From the NCBI GenBank assembly GCA_022565595.1, contig JAIUML010000012.1, forward strand, positions 1-64,000: a stretch of DNA of 64,000 nt. The letters are read 5' to 3'. Position 1 is the stretch's first letter. Every line of letters starts with the position of its first letter. The stretch comes from Saccharospirillum sp. (GTDB taxonomy: Bacteria > Pseudomonadota > Gammaproteobacteria > Pseudomonadales > Natronospirillaceae). The position numbers and the translations under genes are program-made. Under the pieces are notes generated by a model. It ran no database searches and was not told the origin of the DNA. It worked only from the letters and a program-made list of their open reading frames with translations. Of the stretch, positions 27,355 through 37,171 are shown piece after piece.

Positions 27355-28502
27355 GATGCAACGCCTGCCAGCCGAAGGGCAACCTCTGCTGCCCGGTCAT
27401 CCGCTCCGCGCGCCAGTTTGCGGTGTAGAAAGCGCGCGCGCTCTTCAAATTGACGCCGATAATTCTGATCGCTCAATGCTCGCGCCAAGTCCGCTGCAAG
27501 AATCTCAGGTGTTGCATCCGCCTGCAACCGCTCCGGGACCCAGTCTTCCTGGGCCAGTATATTGGGCAAGGCAACCCAGGGCGTGGTTGCCATAGACTTG
27601 ATGATCCAGAAACTCAGCGGGTTCATGCGATAGGCGACCACCATGGGGCGTTTCAGCAACATCGCCTCCAGCGTGGCCGTTCCTGAAGCCAACAGAACGG
27701 CATCGGCGGCCGTCATCACATCGGTAGATTGGCCATCAAACAGGCGAATATGCAACGCTCGCCCCTGCTCTCGCACAGCCAGTTCGATTTGTTGTTGCCG
27801 GGCAACACTGGCGGCAGGAATCATCACCGTCAGTGGCCCGGTCTCTTGCTGCAAAAGCGTTGCGGCCTGCAGGAACAGAGGAGCCAGACGACCGACTTCG
27901 CCACCTCGGCTACCGGGCAATAGTGCCAGGCAGCGTTCATCGGCAGTGAGGCCCAGGCGCGCTCTGGCCGCGGCTTTATCAGGCTCCATGGGCAACTGAT
28001 CGGCCAGGGTGTGACCAACAAAAGTCACCGGCACCTGGTGTTCACGATAAAACTCGGCTTCAAAAGGCAGTAATGTCAGCATGTGATCAACGGATTCAGC
28101 GATGGTTTTTACTCGCCCTTTGCGCCACGCCCACACCGATGGAGAAACATAGTGAATAGTGACAATGCCAGCACTGCGCAGCTGTCGCTCCAGGCCCAGA
28201 TTGAAATCCGGTGCATCAATACCGATAAACACATCGGGCTGCCAATGGATGCACCAGTCCCGAAAGGCAGCACGAATGCGGAACAACTCACGCAATCGAC
28301 CCAACACCTCGGCAATGCCCATTACCGACAAACGCTCCATCGGTATCCGACTGGTTAGCCCGGCCGCCTGCATACGATCACCACCAATACCGGCAAAAAC
28401 CACGTTCGGGTGCTGTTTCTTCAGGGCCTGCATAAGACCGGCGCCGAGTATGTCTCCACTGGCCTCTCCTGCCAGTAGAGCCACCTTTAACGGACGGGTC
28501 AT
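27351..28502 (-). CDS. lpxB: Lipid-A-disaccharide synthase
   Basis: Glycosyltransferase (GT19) joining UDP-diacylglucosamine and lipid X. The 383 residues start with [16 protein letters not shown] and contain [30 protein letters not shown] and [13 protein letters not shown]. It sits 1 nt out of phase with lpxA (stop and start share one base at 28502) and overlaps rnhB. Confidence 0.97.
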   Translation of the reverse strand: MTRPLKVALLAGEASGDILGAGLMQALKKQHPNVVFAGIGGDRMQAAGLTSRIPMERLSVMGIAEVLGRLRELFRIRAAFRDWCIHWQPDVFIGIDAPDFNLGLERQLRSAGIVTIHYVSPSVWAWRKGRVKTIAESVDHMLTLLPFEAEFYREHQVPVTFVGHTLADQLPMEPDKAAARARLGLTADERCLALLPGSRGGEVGRLAPLFLQAATLLQQETGPLTVMIPAASVARQQQIELAVREQGRALHIRLFDGQSTDVMTAADAVLLASGTATLEAMLLKRPMVVAYRMNPLSFWIIKSMATTPWVALPNILAQEDWVPERLQADATPEILAADLARALSDQNYRRQFEERARFLHRKLARGADDRAAEVALRLAGVAS

Positions 28503-29272
28503 CAGCGTACTATGCCCCTTCTGGACTGACGAATACTGTCGACAAAGGTCGCCACTTCGGGGTGCTGCTCAGCCTCTGGTGCAAGTGCTTCCAGGGCTTC
28601 CTCGACTCTGAGGCCTGAACGATACAGAGTCTTGTAGGCGTTACGCAGAGCATGCATGGATTCCCTGGAGAACCCTCTACGACGCAACCCCTCCATATTC
28701 ATGCCGTGTGGCTCAGCCGGATAACCCTGTACCGTGACGAATGCAGGGACATCTTTCAATAGCGTCGAGCCAGCACCAACAAAGGCGTGTTCGCCGACAG
28801 AAACAAACTGATGCACACCGGAATTCCCACCAATGATGGCGTAGTCCTTGACATGGACATGGCCAGCCAACTGACCGTTATTGGCAATAATGACATGATT
28901 GCCGACCACGGCATCGTGCGCTATATGGCTGTAGGCCATCAGCAGGTTGTGATTGCCAATAAGGGTTTCGCCTTTGTCCTGAACCGTCCCTCTATGCAGG
29001 GTACTGAACTCGCGAATGGTGTTGTAATCACCAATAGTCAGCCGGGTCGGCTCACCCTGATACTTCAGATCCTGACAAGCTTCACCGACACTGGCAAATT
29101 GGTAAATCTTGTTGAACCGGCCAATGGTCGTTGGACCATTGATGACAACATGAGGACCAATCCAGCATCCTTCGTCGATATGAACATCAGGCCCTATAAC
29201 GGTGTAAGCACCGATAACCACCCCATCGGCAATAAGGGCACCAGGGTCAACCAGAGCTGTCGGATGAATCAC
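28502..29272 (-). CDS. lpxA: UDP-N-acetylglucosamine acyltransferase LpxA
   Basis: First enzyme of lipid A synthesis, transferring 3-hydroxyacyl from ACP to UDP-GlcNAc. Hexapeptide repeats form the left-handed beta helix (IHPTALVDPGALIADGVVIG, then VVINGPTTIGRFNKI). The catalytic-His region is LLMAYSHIAHDAVVGNHV, and GGNSGVHQFVSVGEHAF follows. I chose the GTG at 29272 (256 residues): it forms a GTGA overlap with the fabZ stop and matches the family length. An ATG eight codons earlier (29296) adds a charged stretch without homology. Confidence 0.95.
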   Translation of the reverse strand: MIHPTALVDPGALIADGVVIGAYTVIGPDVHIDEGCWIGPHVVINGPTTIGRFNKIYQFASVGEACQDLKYQGEPTRLTIGDYNTIREFSTLHRGTVQDKGETLIGNHNLLMAYSHIAHDAVVGNHVIIANNGQLAGHVHVKDYAIIGGNSGVHQFVSVGEHAFVGAGSTLLKDVPAFVTVQGYPAEPHGMNMEGLRRRGFSRESMHALRNAYKTLYRSGLRVEEALEALAPEAEQHPEVATFVDSIRQSRRGIVR

Positions 29273-29727
29273 GCGCTCATCTTCCTTTCTGCACAAAGAA
29301 TTTCAGCCGTCGCTACCACAGTGCCATCGACTTCGGCCTGACAACTGAACTTGAACATGCCACGACGTTGTGACACCAATGTCGATTTGAGTACCAATTG
29401 ATCACCTGGCACGACCTGGCGCTTGAACTTGACCTGGTCCAGACCCGCAAACAGATAGAGGTAGCCTTCCTCCGGGCGATTACCCGTCGTTGCAAAGCCC
29501 AGAATGGCACTGACCTGAGCCAGTGCCTCGCAGATCAGAACCCCCGGGAAGATGGCCTGGTCTGGAAAATGGCCATTGAACAGCTCTTCATTGGCAGAGA
29601 CATTCTTGTAGCCAAGGATGGCCTTGCCAGGCTCAAGTTCTGTTACCCGATCCACCAATAAAAAGGGATAGCGATGCGGCAAAAAGGTTTTGATGCTCTG
29701 GTGCGTCATGGGTAATTCAAGGGTCAT
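29269..29727 (-). CDS. fabZ: 3-hydroxyacyl-[acyl-carrier-protein] dehydratase FabZ
   Basis: Hot-dog-fold dehydratase of fatty acid elongation, 152 residues. The catalytic segment is FNGHFPDQAIFPGVLICEA, with the His and Glu of the family; PHRYPFLLVDRV is the usual N-terminal motif. It overlaps lpxD by ATGA (29724-29727) and lpxA by GTGA, linking fatty-acid and lipid A synthesis. Confidence 0.97.
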   Translation of the reverse strand: MTLELPMTHQSIKTFLPHRYPFLLVDRVTELEPGKAILGYKNVSANEELFNGHFPDQAIFPGVLICEALAQVSAILGFATTGNRPEEGYLYLFAGLDQVKFKRQVVPGDQLVLKSTLVSQRRGMFKFSCQAEVDGTVVATAEILCAERKMSA

Positions 29728-30794
29728 TCACTGTCCTCTTTTTTTGGTGTCTGCTCTGTATCGGGCGAGTCCAGACGATGTTCAAGCGCTTTCAGACGCG
29801 CTTCCAACTTGTCGAGTTGACGCAATCGGGCCACGGTTCGGCGCCATTCACGCGCTGGCTGTATGGGCCAGCCGGACGAGTAAGCCCCGCTCTCCGTTGT
29901 ACCCTTGGTCACCATGGCCTGACCAGTGAAATGACTGCCATCGGCAATGTCCAGATGGCCAGCAAAGCCTGCCTGACCACCAAGAATGCAATGTGCACCG
30001 ATGCGTGTGCTGCCAGCAATACCAACCTGAGCAGCCATAGCCGTACCCCGACCTATGCGAACATTGTGCGCCAACATCGACAAATTATCGATAATAACGC
30101 CGTCTTCTATCACCGTATCGGCAATGGCGCCACGATCTATGGTGGTATTGGAGCCGATTTCGACGCGATTGCCAACGATGACTCGCCCCAGTTGGGCAAT
30201 CTTGACCCACCCTGCTGAGCTGGGAGCAAAGCCAAAACCATCGCCACCAATAACGGCACCGGAATGAATCATGCATTGATCCCCGATCACAACGTCATGG
30301 TGCACGGTAACATTGGCTTTCAGGACGGTGTTCGCACCAATTCGAACCCGAGCGCCGATCACTGAGCCCGGCCCTATCACGGAGCCATCGCCCAGTATAG
30401 TGCCGCTTTCAATCAGGGTATGTGCGCCAATGCTGACACCTTCCCCCAATTGCACACCGGACTCAATTATCGCGCTGCTGTGAATGGCTTTAGCGGGAGC
30501 GGGCTCCTGACTGAACAGATGAGAAATCCGCGCATAGGCAAGATAGGGATCAGACACAACCACGACAGCAGCCGTACTGGGTGCATCTCCAAGGTGCGAT
30601 TCCTTGAGCAGCAAAGCGCTGGCGCGACAATCGGGCAGAGACTTGAGATATTTGTCGGCTGCCAGGAAGCTGACGTCACCCGGGCCAGCCTGATCCAGAG
30701 GAGCCAACCGATCAATAATCGTGTCTCCAGCATCAGCATTGCCAGCCAGTGACGCTTGCAAGTGCTCAGCAATTTTGCGTGCGGTAATGGTCAT
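29724..30794 (-). CDS. lpxD: UDP-3-O-(3-hydroxyacyl)glucosamine N-acyltransferase LpxD
   Basis: Third lipid A enzyme, adding the N-linked acyl chain. The 356 residues comprise an N-terminal uridine-binding domain (LAPLDQAGPGDVSFLAADKY), a hexapeptide-repeat beta helix with HHDVVIGDQCMIHSGAVIGGDGFGF split across the catalytic-His region, and a C-terminal helix with a charged tail (LEARLKALEHRLD, then EQTPKKEDSE) slightly longer than in E. coli. It lies between skp and fabZ. Confidence 0.96.
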   Translation of the reverse strand: MTITARKIAEHLQASLAGNADAGDTIIDRLAPLDQAGPGDVSFLAADKYLKSLPDCRASALLLKESHLGDAPSTAAVVVVSDPYLAYARISHLFSQEPAPAKAIHSSAIIESGVQLGEGVSIGAHTLIESGTILGDGSVIGPGSVIGARVRIGANTVLKANVTVHHDVVIGDQCMIHSGAVIGGDGFGFAPSSAGWVKIAQLGRVIVGNRVEIGSNTTIDRGAIADTVIEDGVIIDNLSMLAHNVRIGRGTAMAAQVGIAGSTRIGAHCILGGQAGFAGHLDIADGSHFTGQAMVTKGTTESGAYSSGWPIQPAREWRRTVARLRQLDKLEARLKALEHRLDSPDTEQTPKKEDSE

Positions 30795-30812
30795 GGTTGA
30801 GTCTGAGCCTTA

Positions 30813-31364
30813 CTACTGAGCTCGGTATAAGGCATTAAACTCTTCAAGCACCGCTTCGGTAATGTCCAGCGAGTTTCTATGGTAGATAACAGCGCTTTTG
30901 TCGATGATCAAATCGTACTGGTTATCTCCTACCGCCCGTTCAATAGCCTGGGCAAGCATTGGCTGAAAGCGTTCTACAAAGGCACTGCGACGCTCATTCT
31001 GCACCTGTTGAAGTTGCCGAACCAGTTGCTCTCGTTGTGCCAGGCGTTGTTGCGCCTCCTGCTCCAGCTGTCGCATTTCATCTTCGGTCATGATGTCGCC
31101 ATCCGTTCGTGCTCGGCTCTGCAATTGGCGTATGGCTTGCTCCAGAGTTTGCACTTGCTGTTCCTGTTCAGCATATTCAGAGCGCAGCTGGGCGGTTGCC
31201 TCTTCTGCGGCTTCACTGCCGAAAAGAACGAAGTTCTGATCCAGAATGGCAATATCGGCGGCCTTGACGGCAGCGGCCATACCCAAACCGAGCATCAGGA
31301 TTGCTGCATATTTCGCACTGAACCGCATACACTTCAAACAAACTTGAATCGGATTCTGTTTCAC
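30813..31364 (-). CDS. skp: Periplasmic chaperone Skp/OmpH family protein
   Basis: Holds unfolded outer-membrane proteins in the periplasm for BamA. The 183-residue product has a signal peptide (hydrophobic AAILMLGLGMAAAVKA), a long, Gln/Glu-rich coiled-coil tentacle region (about 50-130), and the C-terminal AVGDNQYDLIIDKSAVIYH typical of OmpH proteins. The GTG at 31364 has AGGAG 5 nt upstream and is my choice; an in-frame ATG at 31328 would shorten the signal peptide. It lies between bamA and lpxD, the normal order. Confidence 0.93.
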   Translation of the reverse strand: MKQNPIQVCLKCMRFSAKYAAILMLGLGMAAAVKAADIAILDQNFVLFGSEAAEEATAQLRSEYAEQEQQVQTLEQAIRQLQSRARTDGDIMTEDEMRQLEQEAQQRLAQREQLVRQLQQVQNERRSAFVERFQPMLAQAIERAVGDNQYDLIIDKSAVIYHRNSLDITEAVLEEFNALYRAQ

Positions 31365-31397
31365 GTTAACTCCTGTTGTTGGCTCTATTATTGGTCG

Positions 31398-33743
31398 CTA
31401 GTACGCAATGCCTATGGTGAAGGCAAAGTTCCGCGTCAGATCGCCTTCCTGTGCGTTCAGTGGCCAGGCGTAGCTGAAACTCAGTGGCGCCATAGGCGTA
31501 ATCCAGGTCAGGTCGATGCCCGCAGCATAACGGATCTCGGACAGGTCAATCCCATTCTGGCAATTGACGTTACCACTGAGGCATTGATCAGAAAACACAT
31601 TTCCAGCGTCGAGGAACAATGAGGTCCTGAACGGCCCCTGGTCCCTGACCAGCGGCGTTGGTATAACCAGTTCAGCACCATACTCCACACGAATATTACC
31701 ACCTATGGGTGAAGGTGCACGCAAAGGGTCACCGTCCCCATCAAGATTGGGGGTGCTCAAGGGACCCAGTGCGCCCGGCCTGAAACCACGAACCGAACGC
31801 ACACCGCCAGAGTAGAAATTCCGATAAAAAGGCAAGCGATCCTGATCGCCATAGCCATCACCGTATCCAAGGCGTGTGTGCAACCGAACCGTATAATCTT
31901 CATTGATGGGGAAGTACTGCTCAGCTGTTCCTGTTAATCGATAATAGGTCAGGTCCCCGAGCGGCGTTGCCAATTCGGTTGTCAGATTAACACGGCGACC
32001 TTCGGTCGCTTTGAAGGTGCCATTGAGGCTATTGTGAGTCCAGCTCACCCGGACATCCAGGTTTTCGTACTCATCGCCATTAGCAGACCTGAAATCAGTC
32101 ATCTCTACCGGAGCCGAATTGCTTAAAAAAAGCTCATCGCGACTATACCCTATGGAATAATTGATCCGGTTGTTTTCGCTGAGCGGGTAACCCAGAGACA
32201 GGCGGCCACCCAGTGTATTGGTGGCATAGGTACTGAAGGTCAGCGCGCTGAATTCAGTACGCTTGTAGAACAGCTCAATGCCTCGGCTCACCCCAGAAAC
32301 CGTGAAATAAGGGTCTTCAAAGGACAGGTTATAGTTCTGCTCAGTCTCGTTCACCAACACCGAGGCCGAGAGGTTGTAACCCTTGCCCTGAAAGTTACGC
32401 TGATCGAGTCGTCCTTCCAGGAATATGCCGGTTGCATCAGAGTAACCGACGGAGCCAGTAATGGTCGAACTGGGCGTTTCTTCAACTTCAACAATGATAT
32501 CGACCAGGTCATCGCGACCTTCAATGCGTTGAGTGCGAATATCTACCCGACTGAAATACCCCAGACGCTCGAGTCGACCGCGAGATTGTCGAATATTCCG
32601 GTTGATGACCAGTGCTCGCTCCAGTTGTCTTAACTCGCGCCGAATTACTTCGTCATTGGTCGAGGTGTTACCCCGAATCTCTATACGGTTGACATAAACC
32701 GGCTTGCCGGGATTGACGCGCAGGGTGACATCGACGGTAAGATTATCCCGATCGGGAATCAGTTGCGGCTGGACATCGGCAAAGGCGTAGCCTCGAGCCC
32801 CCAAAGCATCGGTAATAGCAGTCTGGATATTGGTGATAGCGACGCGTGAATAACGCTCACCGACGGTCACATCCACCAGCCGATGGAGTTCCTCATCAAG
32901 GCCAACCAGATCACCGGTCAAGCGGATGCCGGACAAATCGTAAGGTTCGCCTTCAGCCAGGTTGTATATCAAAGTGATGTCGGACTTGTTGTCCGAAATT
33001 GACACCTGATGTGACTCGAGACGGTAATCCAGATAGCCGCGGTCAAAATAGTAGTCTTCCAGCCGGGCGATGTCGCCGCTGAGCTGAGCCTGCCCGAACC
33101 GATTGCGACGAGCAATCCATTGAAAAGGGTAGCGTGCGCTGTTGGTTTCGCGCATCTGCAAGGCCATTCTCAGCTCTTCGCTGGTAAAGACACGATTACC
33201 GCTAAACTCGATATGGTCGATGGTAGCAACTGGCCCTTCATTGATCACCAGTTCAACCCTGACCCTGTTCAGTGTCAAGGGAGTGATCGTAGGCGTTACC
33301 GTCGCGTTATAGCGGCCCTGGCTGCTGTACTGTCTTTCCAGTTCCAGTTCCAGCCCTTCCAACAGCGACTGGCTATATATCTCGCCCTCGGCCAAGCCAA
33401 CATCGCTGAAGACTCGCTCCAGGGTGTCGCTGGGAATGGTGCGATTACCGCGAAACTCTACAGAGGCTATGGCAGGTCGCTCAGTCACTTCGAACACCAG
33501 ACGGTCACCATCACGAATGGCGCGCACGTCGGTAAAGTAACCGGTCTGATACAGTGCACGAATCCAGTCCTGAGCGTCGTCGCTGTCGACCTGGTCACCT
33601 TCCTGAATCGGCAAGGCACGCAACACAGACCCCAAAGACACGCGTTGCAGACCGTTAACCTGAATCGAACCAAGCTGAAAAATGTCGGCGAACGCGCCTG
33701 CACTGAGCAGCATTGCTGTTAATGCTGCGACCGCTAATCTCAT
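31398..33743 (-). CDS. bamA: Outer membrane protein assembly factor BamA
   Basis: Central Omp85 beta-barrel of the Bam complex, inserting outer-membrane proteins. The 781 residues hold a signal peptide (MRLAVAALTAMLLSAGAFA), five POTRA domains (about 22-420; the first reads FQLGSIQVNGLQRVSLGSVL), and a C-terminal barrel with the conserved VRGF motif (SVRGFRPG) and terminal FTIGIAY. I chose the ATG at 33743 because GGGAG lies just upstream; a GTG ten codons earlier lacks this. It follows rseP in the envelope operon. Confidence 0.97.
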   Translation of the reverse strand: MRLAVAALTAMLLSAGAFADIFQLGSIQVNGLQRVSLGSVLRALPIQEGDQVDSDDAQDWIRALYQTGYFTDVRAIRDGDRLVFEVTERPAIASVEFRGNRTIPSDTLERVFSDVGLAEGEIYSQSLLEGLELELERQYSSQGRYNATVTPTITPLTLNRVRVELVINEGPVATIDHIEFSGNRVFTSEELRMALQMRETNSARYPFQWIARRNRFGQAQLSGDIARLEDYYFDRGYLDYRLESHQVSISDNKSDITLIYNLAEGEPYDLSGIRLTGDLVGLDEELHRLVDVTVGERYSRVAITNIQTAITDALGARGYAFADVQPQLIPDRDNLTVDVTLRVNPGKPVYVNRIEIRGNTSTNDEVIRRELRQLERALVINRNIRQSRGRLERLGYFSRVDIRTQRIEGRDDLVDIIVEVEETPSSTITGSVGYSDATGIFLEGRLDQRNFQGKGYNLSASVLVNETEQNYNLSFEDPYFTVSGVSRGIELFYKRTEFSALTFSTYATNTLGGRLSLGYPLSENNRINYSIGYSRDELFLSNSAPVEMTDFRSANGDEYENLDVRVSWTHNSLNGTFKATEGRRVNLTTELATPLGDLTYYRLTGTAEQYFPINEDYTVRLHTRLGYGDGYGDQDRLPFYRNFYSGGVRSVRGFRPGALGPLSTPNLDGDGDPLRAPSPIGGNIRVEYGAELVIPTPLVRDQGPFRTSLFLDAGNVFSDQCLSGNVNCQNGIDLSEIRYAAGIDLTWITPMAPLSFSYAWPLNAQEGDLTRNFAFTIGIAY

Positions 33744-33819
33744 AGAGTCTCCCGTTACTCGTTTGTGTCGCACTGAATGATCCGTCGATCAGAACTTGAG
33801 CAATGTCACCCGCTCACAA

Positions 33820-35169
33820 TCAACCAAGGCGACCGATGTCGTTGACAAAAGCCAACACCATCAAGCCGATGATCAACATCAAGCCGATCTGCGAGCCCAC
33901 GATCTGCAGTCGCTCAGACAAGGGCTTACCACGCAACCATTCAATGCTGTAAAAGAGGATGTGACCACCGTCCAGAACCGGAATCGGCAATAAGTTCACC
34001 ACACCCAGACTGATACTGATAAACGCCAGAAAACGAATGAATGTCTCCAGTCCACCCTGGACCGACTCACCCGCCATTTGCGCCATCGAAATGGGCCCAC
34101 CGATTTGCTCAAAGGACACAAGTCCACTGAACATTTTGCCGAGCATACCAAAGCTCAGCGCAATCATCTCCCAGGTATCCTGAATTCCCAACCAGACTCC
34201 GGTCCAGGGCATTACCCTTTGCACCGTAATTTGTTCATCAGGCCAACTGAAAGGTGCCGCCGCTGCACCAATGAACCCCTGCGTCTGGTCGCCTTGTTGG
34301 CGCAACTCAGGGATCAAATTCAAACTCTGACGCGCGCCATCGCGCTCCAGTGTGACGGTTAAAGGACGATCGCCATTGAGCTGGATCACTGTTACCCAGT
34401 CCAGCCAATTTTCAATGCGTTGACCATCGGCAGAAAGGATGCGATCGCCGGCTATAAGCCCCGCTCTCTCAGCCGCGCCACCAGCCATCACCTCACCTAT
34501 AACGGCGGGTATGTCGGGCCTCCTGGGCGACAATCCTATATTTGCCAAAGGATTGGGCTGAGAGTCTCTGGACAGCCAGCGTTCGATTTCTACATCAAGC
34601 CGCTGCAGGCTGCCCTGTCGCTCAACCTCAAACTGAATAACACCGGTATCCCCTACCCGACCGGCCAGGGCCAGGGCGAGATCGCGCCAGTTTTGTACAG
34701 CTCGCCCATCGACCTGGCGTATCAGATCGCCCCGCTCAAAACCGGCGACTGCGGCCGGGGTGTCGGGCAAAGGGGTATCCACCAGGGGAATCAGGCCACG
34801 AACACCGATGCTGTAAAGCACGGCAAAAGCCAGGATGGCAAAAAGAAAGTTGGCTATAGGTCCGGCCGAGGCGACCGCTATGCGTTGACCGGGCGTCTTG
34901 CTGTTGAAGGCAAAGGATCGCTCTGCTTCCGGGACTGGCGCCTCGCGCTCATCCAACATTTTGACATAGCCACCCAGGGGGATCCAGGCGACAACAAATT
35001 CAGTGCCGTGTCGATCGTACCAACGCACCAGAGGCCGTCCGAACCCGACCGAAAAACGCAACACACGGATGCCGTTTCGACGCGCCACCCAGAAGTGCCC
35101 GTATTCATGCACCGTTACCAGTATGCCCAAGGCTACCAGAATGGCAGCAATATTCATCAGGATCGACAT
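33820..35169 (-). CDS. rseP: RIP metalloprotease RseP
   Basis: Inner-membrane zinc site-2 protease that cleaves RseA to free sigma-E and clears signal peptides. The 449 residues show HEYGH at 21-25 in the first membrane helix, two PDZ domains in the middle (for example AAERAGLIAGDRILSADG), and the second active-site motif LLPIPVLDGGHILFYSIE near the C terminus. Its start codon abuts the dxr stop (35169/35170), so it is coupled to dxr. Confidence 0.97.
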   Translation of the reverse strand: MSILMNIAAILVALGILVTVHEYGHFWVARRNGIRVLRFSVGFGRPLVRWYDRHGTEFVVAWIPLGGYVKMLDEREAPVPEAERSFAFNSKTPGQRIAVASAGPIANFLFAILAFAVLYSIGVRGLIPLVDTPLPDTPAAVAGFERGDLIRQVDGRAVQNWRDLALALAGRVGDTGVIQFEVERQGSLQRLDVEIERWLSRDSQPNPLANIGLSPRRPDIPAVIGEVMAGGAAERAGLIAGDRILSADGQRIENWLDWVTVIQLNGDRPLTVTLERDGARQSLNLIPELRQQGDQTQGFIGAAAAPFSWPDEQITVQRVMPWTGVWLGIQDTWEMIALSFGMLGKMFSGLVSFEQIGGPISMAQMAGESVQGGLETFIRFLAFISISLGVVNLLPIPVLDGGHILFYSIEWLRGKPLSERLQIVGSQIGLMLIIGLMVLAFVNDIGRLG

Positions 35170-36348
35170 TTACCCTTGCTCCGCTATGGCCTGAACTGCC
35201 AGGGCCCGGGCTTGCTGATCTATCTCCATCAGTTGCTCAACTGACTCGACCGCCTCGGACCCCATCCGCTCCATTATACGTTCATTAATGTGGGCAATAT
35301 CGGTAAAACCGATGCAAGCATTCAGAAAAGACTGAACGCTGACTTCATTGGTCGCATTGAGAACAGCAGGCATGGTCCCACCCTGGGCCATGGCCTCTTC
35401 TGCCAGACGTAGGCAAGGGAAGCGAACACGATCCGGCTTATCAAAGGTCAATTGCAGGCTCTGGTCGAACGCCAGGTGTGCACTGCCACTGTCGATACGC
35501 TCCGGCCATGCCAGACCATATGCGATGGGCGTGCGCATGTCGGGTGCACCCATCTGCGCCAATACGGAACCGTCTCGGTAGCGAACCATGGAGTGAATGA
35601 CACTCTGCGGATGGATTACCACCTCAATATCACTGGGTTTCAGATCAAACAACCAGCACGCTTCGATCAGTTCCAGCCCTTTGTTCATTAAAGAGGCCGA
35701 GTCAACGGATATCTTTTGCCCCATGGACCAGTTTGGGTGAGCAATGGCCTGGGCTGGCGTCACGGCCTCCAGCTCACTGAGCGACAAGGAGCGCAACGGC
35801 CCACCAGAGGCCGTCAACAACACAGATTGCACGCCCTGATGCGGCAATGTCGCTGGTAAACACTGAAAGATGGCATTATGTTCACTGTCGATTGGCAACA
35901 ATACGGCGCCGGCCGCGCGCGCTGCATCCATCAACAGATGGCCAGCAACCACCAGGCTTTCCTTGTTGGCCAATAACAGGCGCTTACCGGCTCCGGCCGC
36001 TGCTATGGAAGAGCGCAGGCCAGCCGAGCCGACAATGGCAGCCATCACCACATCTACTTCGGGGTGTTCGGCAATCTCGACCAGAGCCTGTTCACCAACC
36101 AGAACCTCCACTGCCAGACCGTCAAGCTCGCTCACCAACCGTCTTTCACTGTCGGCATCCGGGACTACGATAAAACGAGGTCGGTGCTGCCTTGCCTGGC
36201 TGGCAAGCAGGCTAATATTGCGATAGCCACTGATGGCGAACACATTGAACCGCTCCGGGTGACGGCTGATGACATCCAGAGTATTGGTACCAATGGAACC
36301 GGTAGACCCCAGGATGGCTACGGATCTGGCCTCGTGCTGCGTTATCAT
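35170..36348 (-). CDS. dxr: 1-deoxy-D-xylulose 5-phosphate reductoisomerase
   Basis: First committed step of the MEP isoprenoid pathway, using NADPH. The 392 residues show the nucleotide-binding AILGSTGSIGTNTLDVI, LLANKESLVVAG, the substrate/metal region PIDSEHNAIFQCLP, and LTASGGPLRSLSL. The gene overlaps cdsA by ATGA (36345-36348). Confidence 0.98.
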   Translation of the reverse strand: MITQHEARSVAILGSTGSIGTNTLDVISRHPERFNVFAISGYRNISLLASQARQHRPRFIVVPDADSERRLVSELDGLAVEVLVGEQALVEIAEHPEVDVVMAAIVGSAGLRSSIAAAGAGKRLLLANKESLVVAGHLLMDAARAAGAVLLPIDSEHNAIFQCLPATLPHQGVQSVLLTASGGPLRSLSLSELEAVTPAQAIAHPNWSMGQKISVDSASLMNKGLELIEACWLFDLKPSDIEVVIHPQSVIHSMVRYRDGSVLAQMGAPDMRTPIAYGLAWPERIDSGSAHLAFDQSLQLTFDKPDRVRFPCLRLAEEAMAQGGTMPAVLNATNEVSVQSFLNACIGFTDIAHINERIMERMGSEAVESVEQLMEIDQQARALAVQAIAEQG

Positions 36349-37169
36349 AGGGCGACCAGAACCAGCATCAGCACAAACATGGGCGTCGCGGCACAGAGGC
36401 TGTCGACTCGATCCAGGACGCCACCATGGCCAGGCAAGAGAGAGGAGCTGTCCTTGATGCCCCGCAAGCGCTTGAGCAGGCTCTCGACCAGATCACCCAG
36501 CACGGAAATGGCAACTACCAGGGCACTGAACAGCAACAGCAACAGCCACTGAACGGCACTCAAGGCCGGAATAAACAGCATGGCCAGTCCGGTTGAGATC
36601 AACATGGAGGTCGCCATACCACCGTAGACACCAGCCCAGGTCTTGCCGGGGCTGACATTGGGAGCCAGTTTGCGACGCCCAAAGGCTCGTCCCGCAAAAT
36701 AGGCACCGATATCAGCCCCCCAAACCAGCAGCATCAGCCAGGTCAGCATCAAGGTGGCATCCGGCCGAGCCTTGATCAGGTTCAATCCCAACCAGAGCGG
36801 AACCATCACCGGTACAAAAAGCATCAGGCGCACGCCAGGCTGTGCTATCAAGGATTGACTGCCCGGGTAAGTCAGCACCAAGACCAGAGCAAGCACCCAC
36901 CACAGCAGGGCAGCAATGGTCAAATACGTCCAACTGAGTGAGCTCTGTTCAGCCAGCCACCAGAGCCCCAACAACACCAGGGCCGACAAGGTGACAAAGA
37001 CCCAGCGCATCAGCATCCGACTATAGCCGGCGAGATTGAACCACTCCCAAGCGGCAATCATCACGATGACGCCAATGAAGACTGAAAACAAAGGTGGTGA
37101 AAGCAGATAAATGCCTGCCAACATCAATGGGGCCAACACCAGGGCTGTCAACACGCGTTGCAATAACAT
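36345..37169 (-). CDS. cdsA: Phosphatidate cytidylyltransferase
   Basis: Makes CDP-diacylglycerol from phosphatidic acid and CTP at the inner membrane. The 274-residue protein has about eight membrane helices. The C-terminal signature GDLVESLLKRLRGIKDSSSL followed by LPGHGGVLDRVDSL is diagnostic for the family. It lies 2 bp after uppS and overlaps dxr. Confidence 0.97.
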   Translation of the reverse strand: MLLQRVLTALVLAPLMLAGIYLLSPPLFSVFIGVIVMIAAWEWFNLAGYSRMLMRWVFVTLSALVLLGLWWLAEQSSLSWTYLTIAALLWWVLALVLVLTYPGSQSLIAQPGVRLMLFVPVMVPLWLGLNLIKARPDATLMLTWLMLLVWGADIGAYFAGRAFGRRKLAPNVSPGKTWAGVYGGMATSMLISTGLAMLFIPALSAVQWLLLLLFSALVVAISVLGDLVESLLKRLRGIKDSSSLLPGHGGVLDRVDSLCAATPMFVLMLVLVAL

Positions 37170-37171
37170 AG

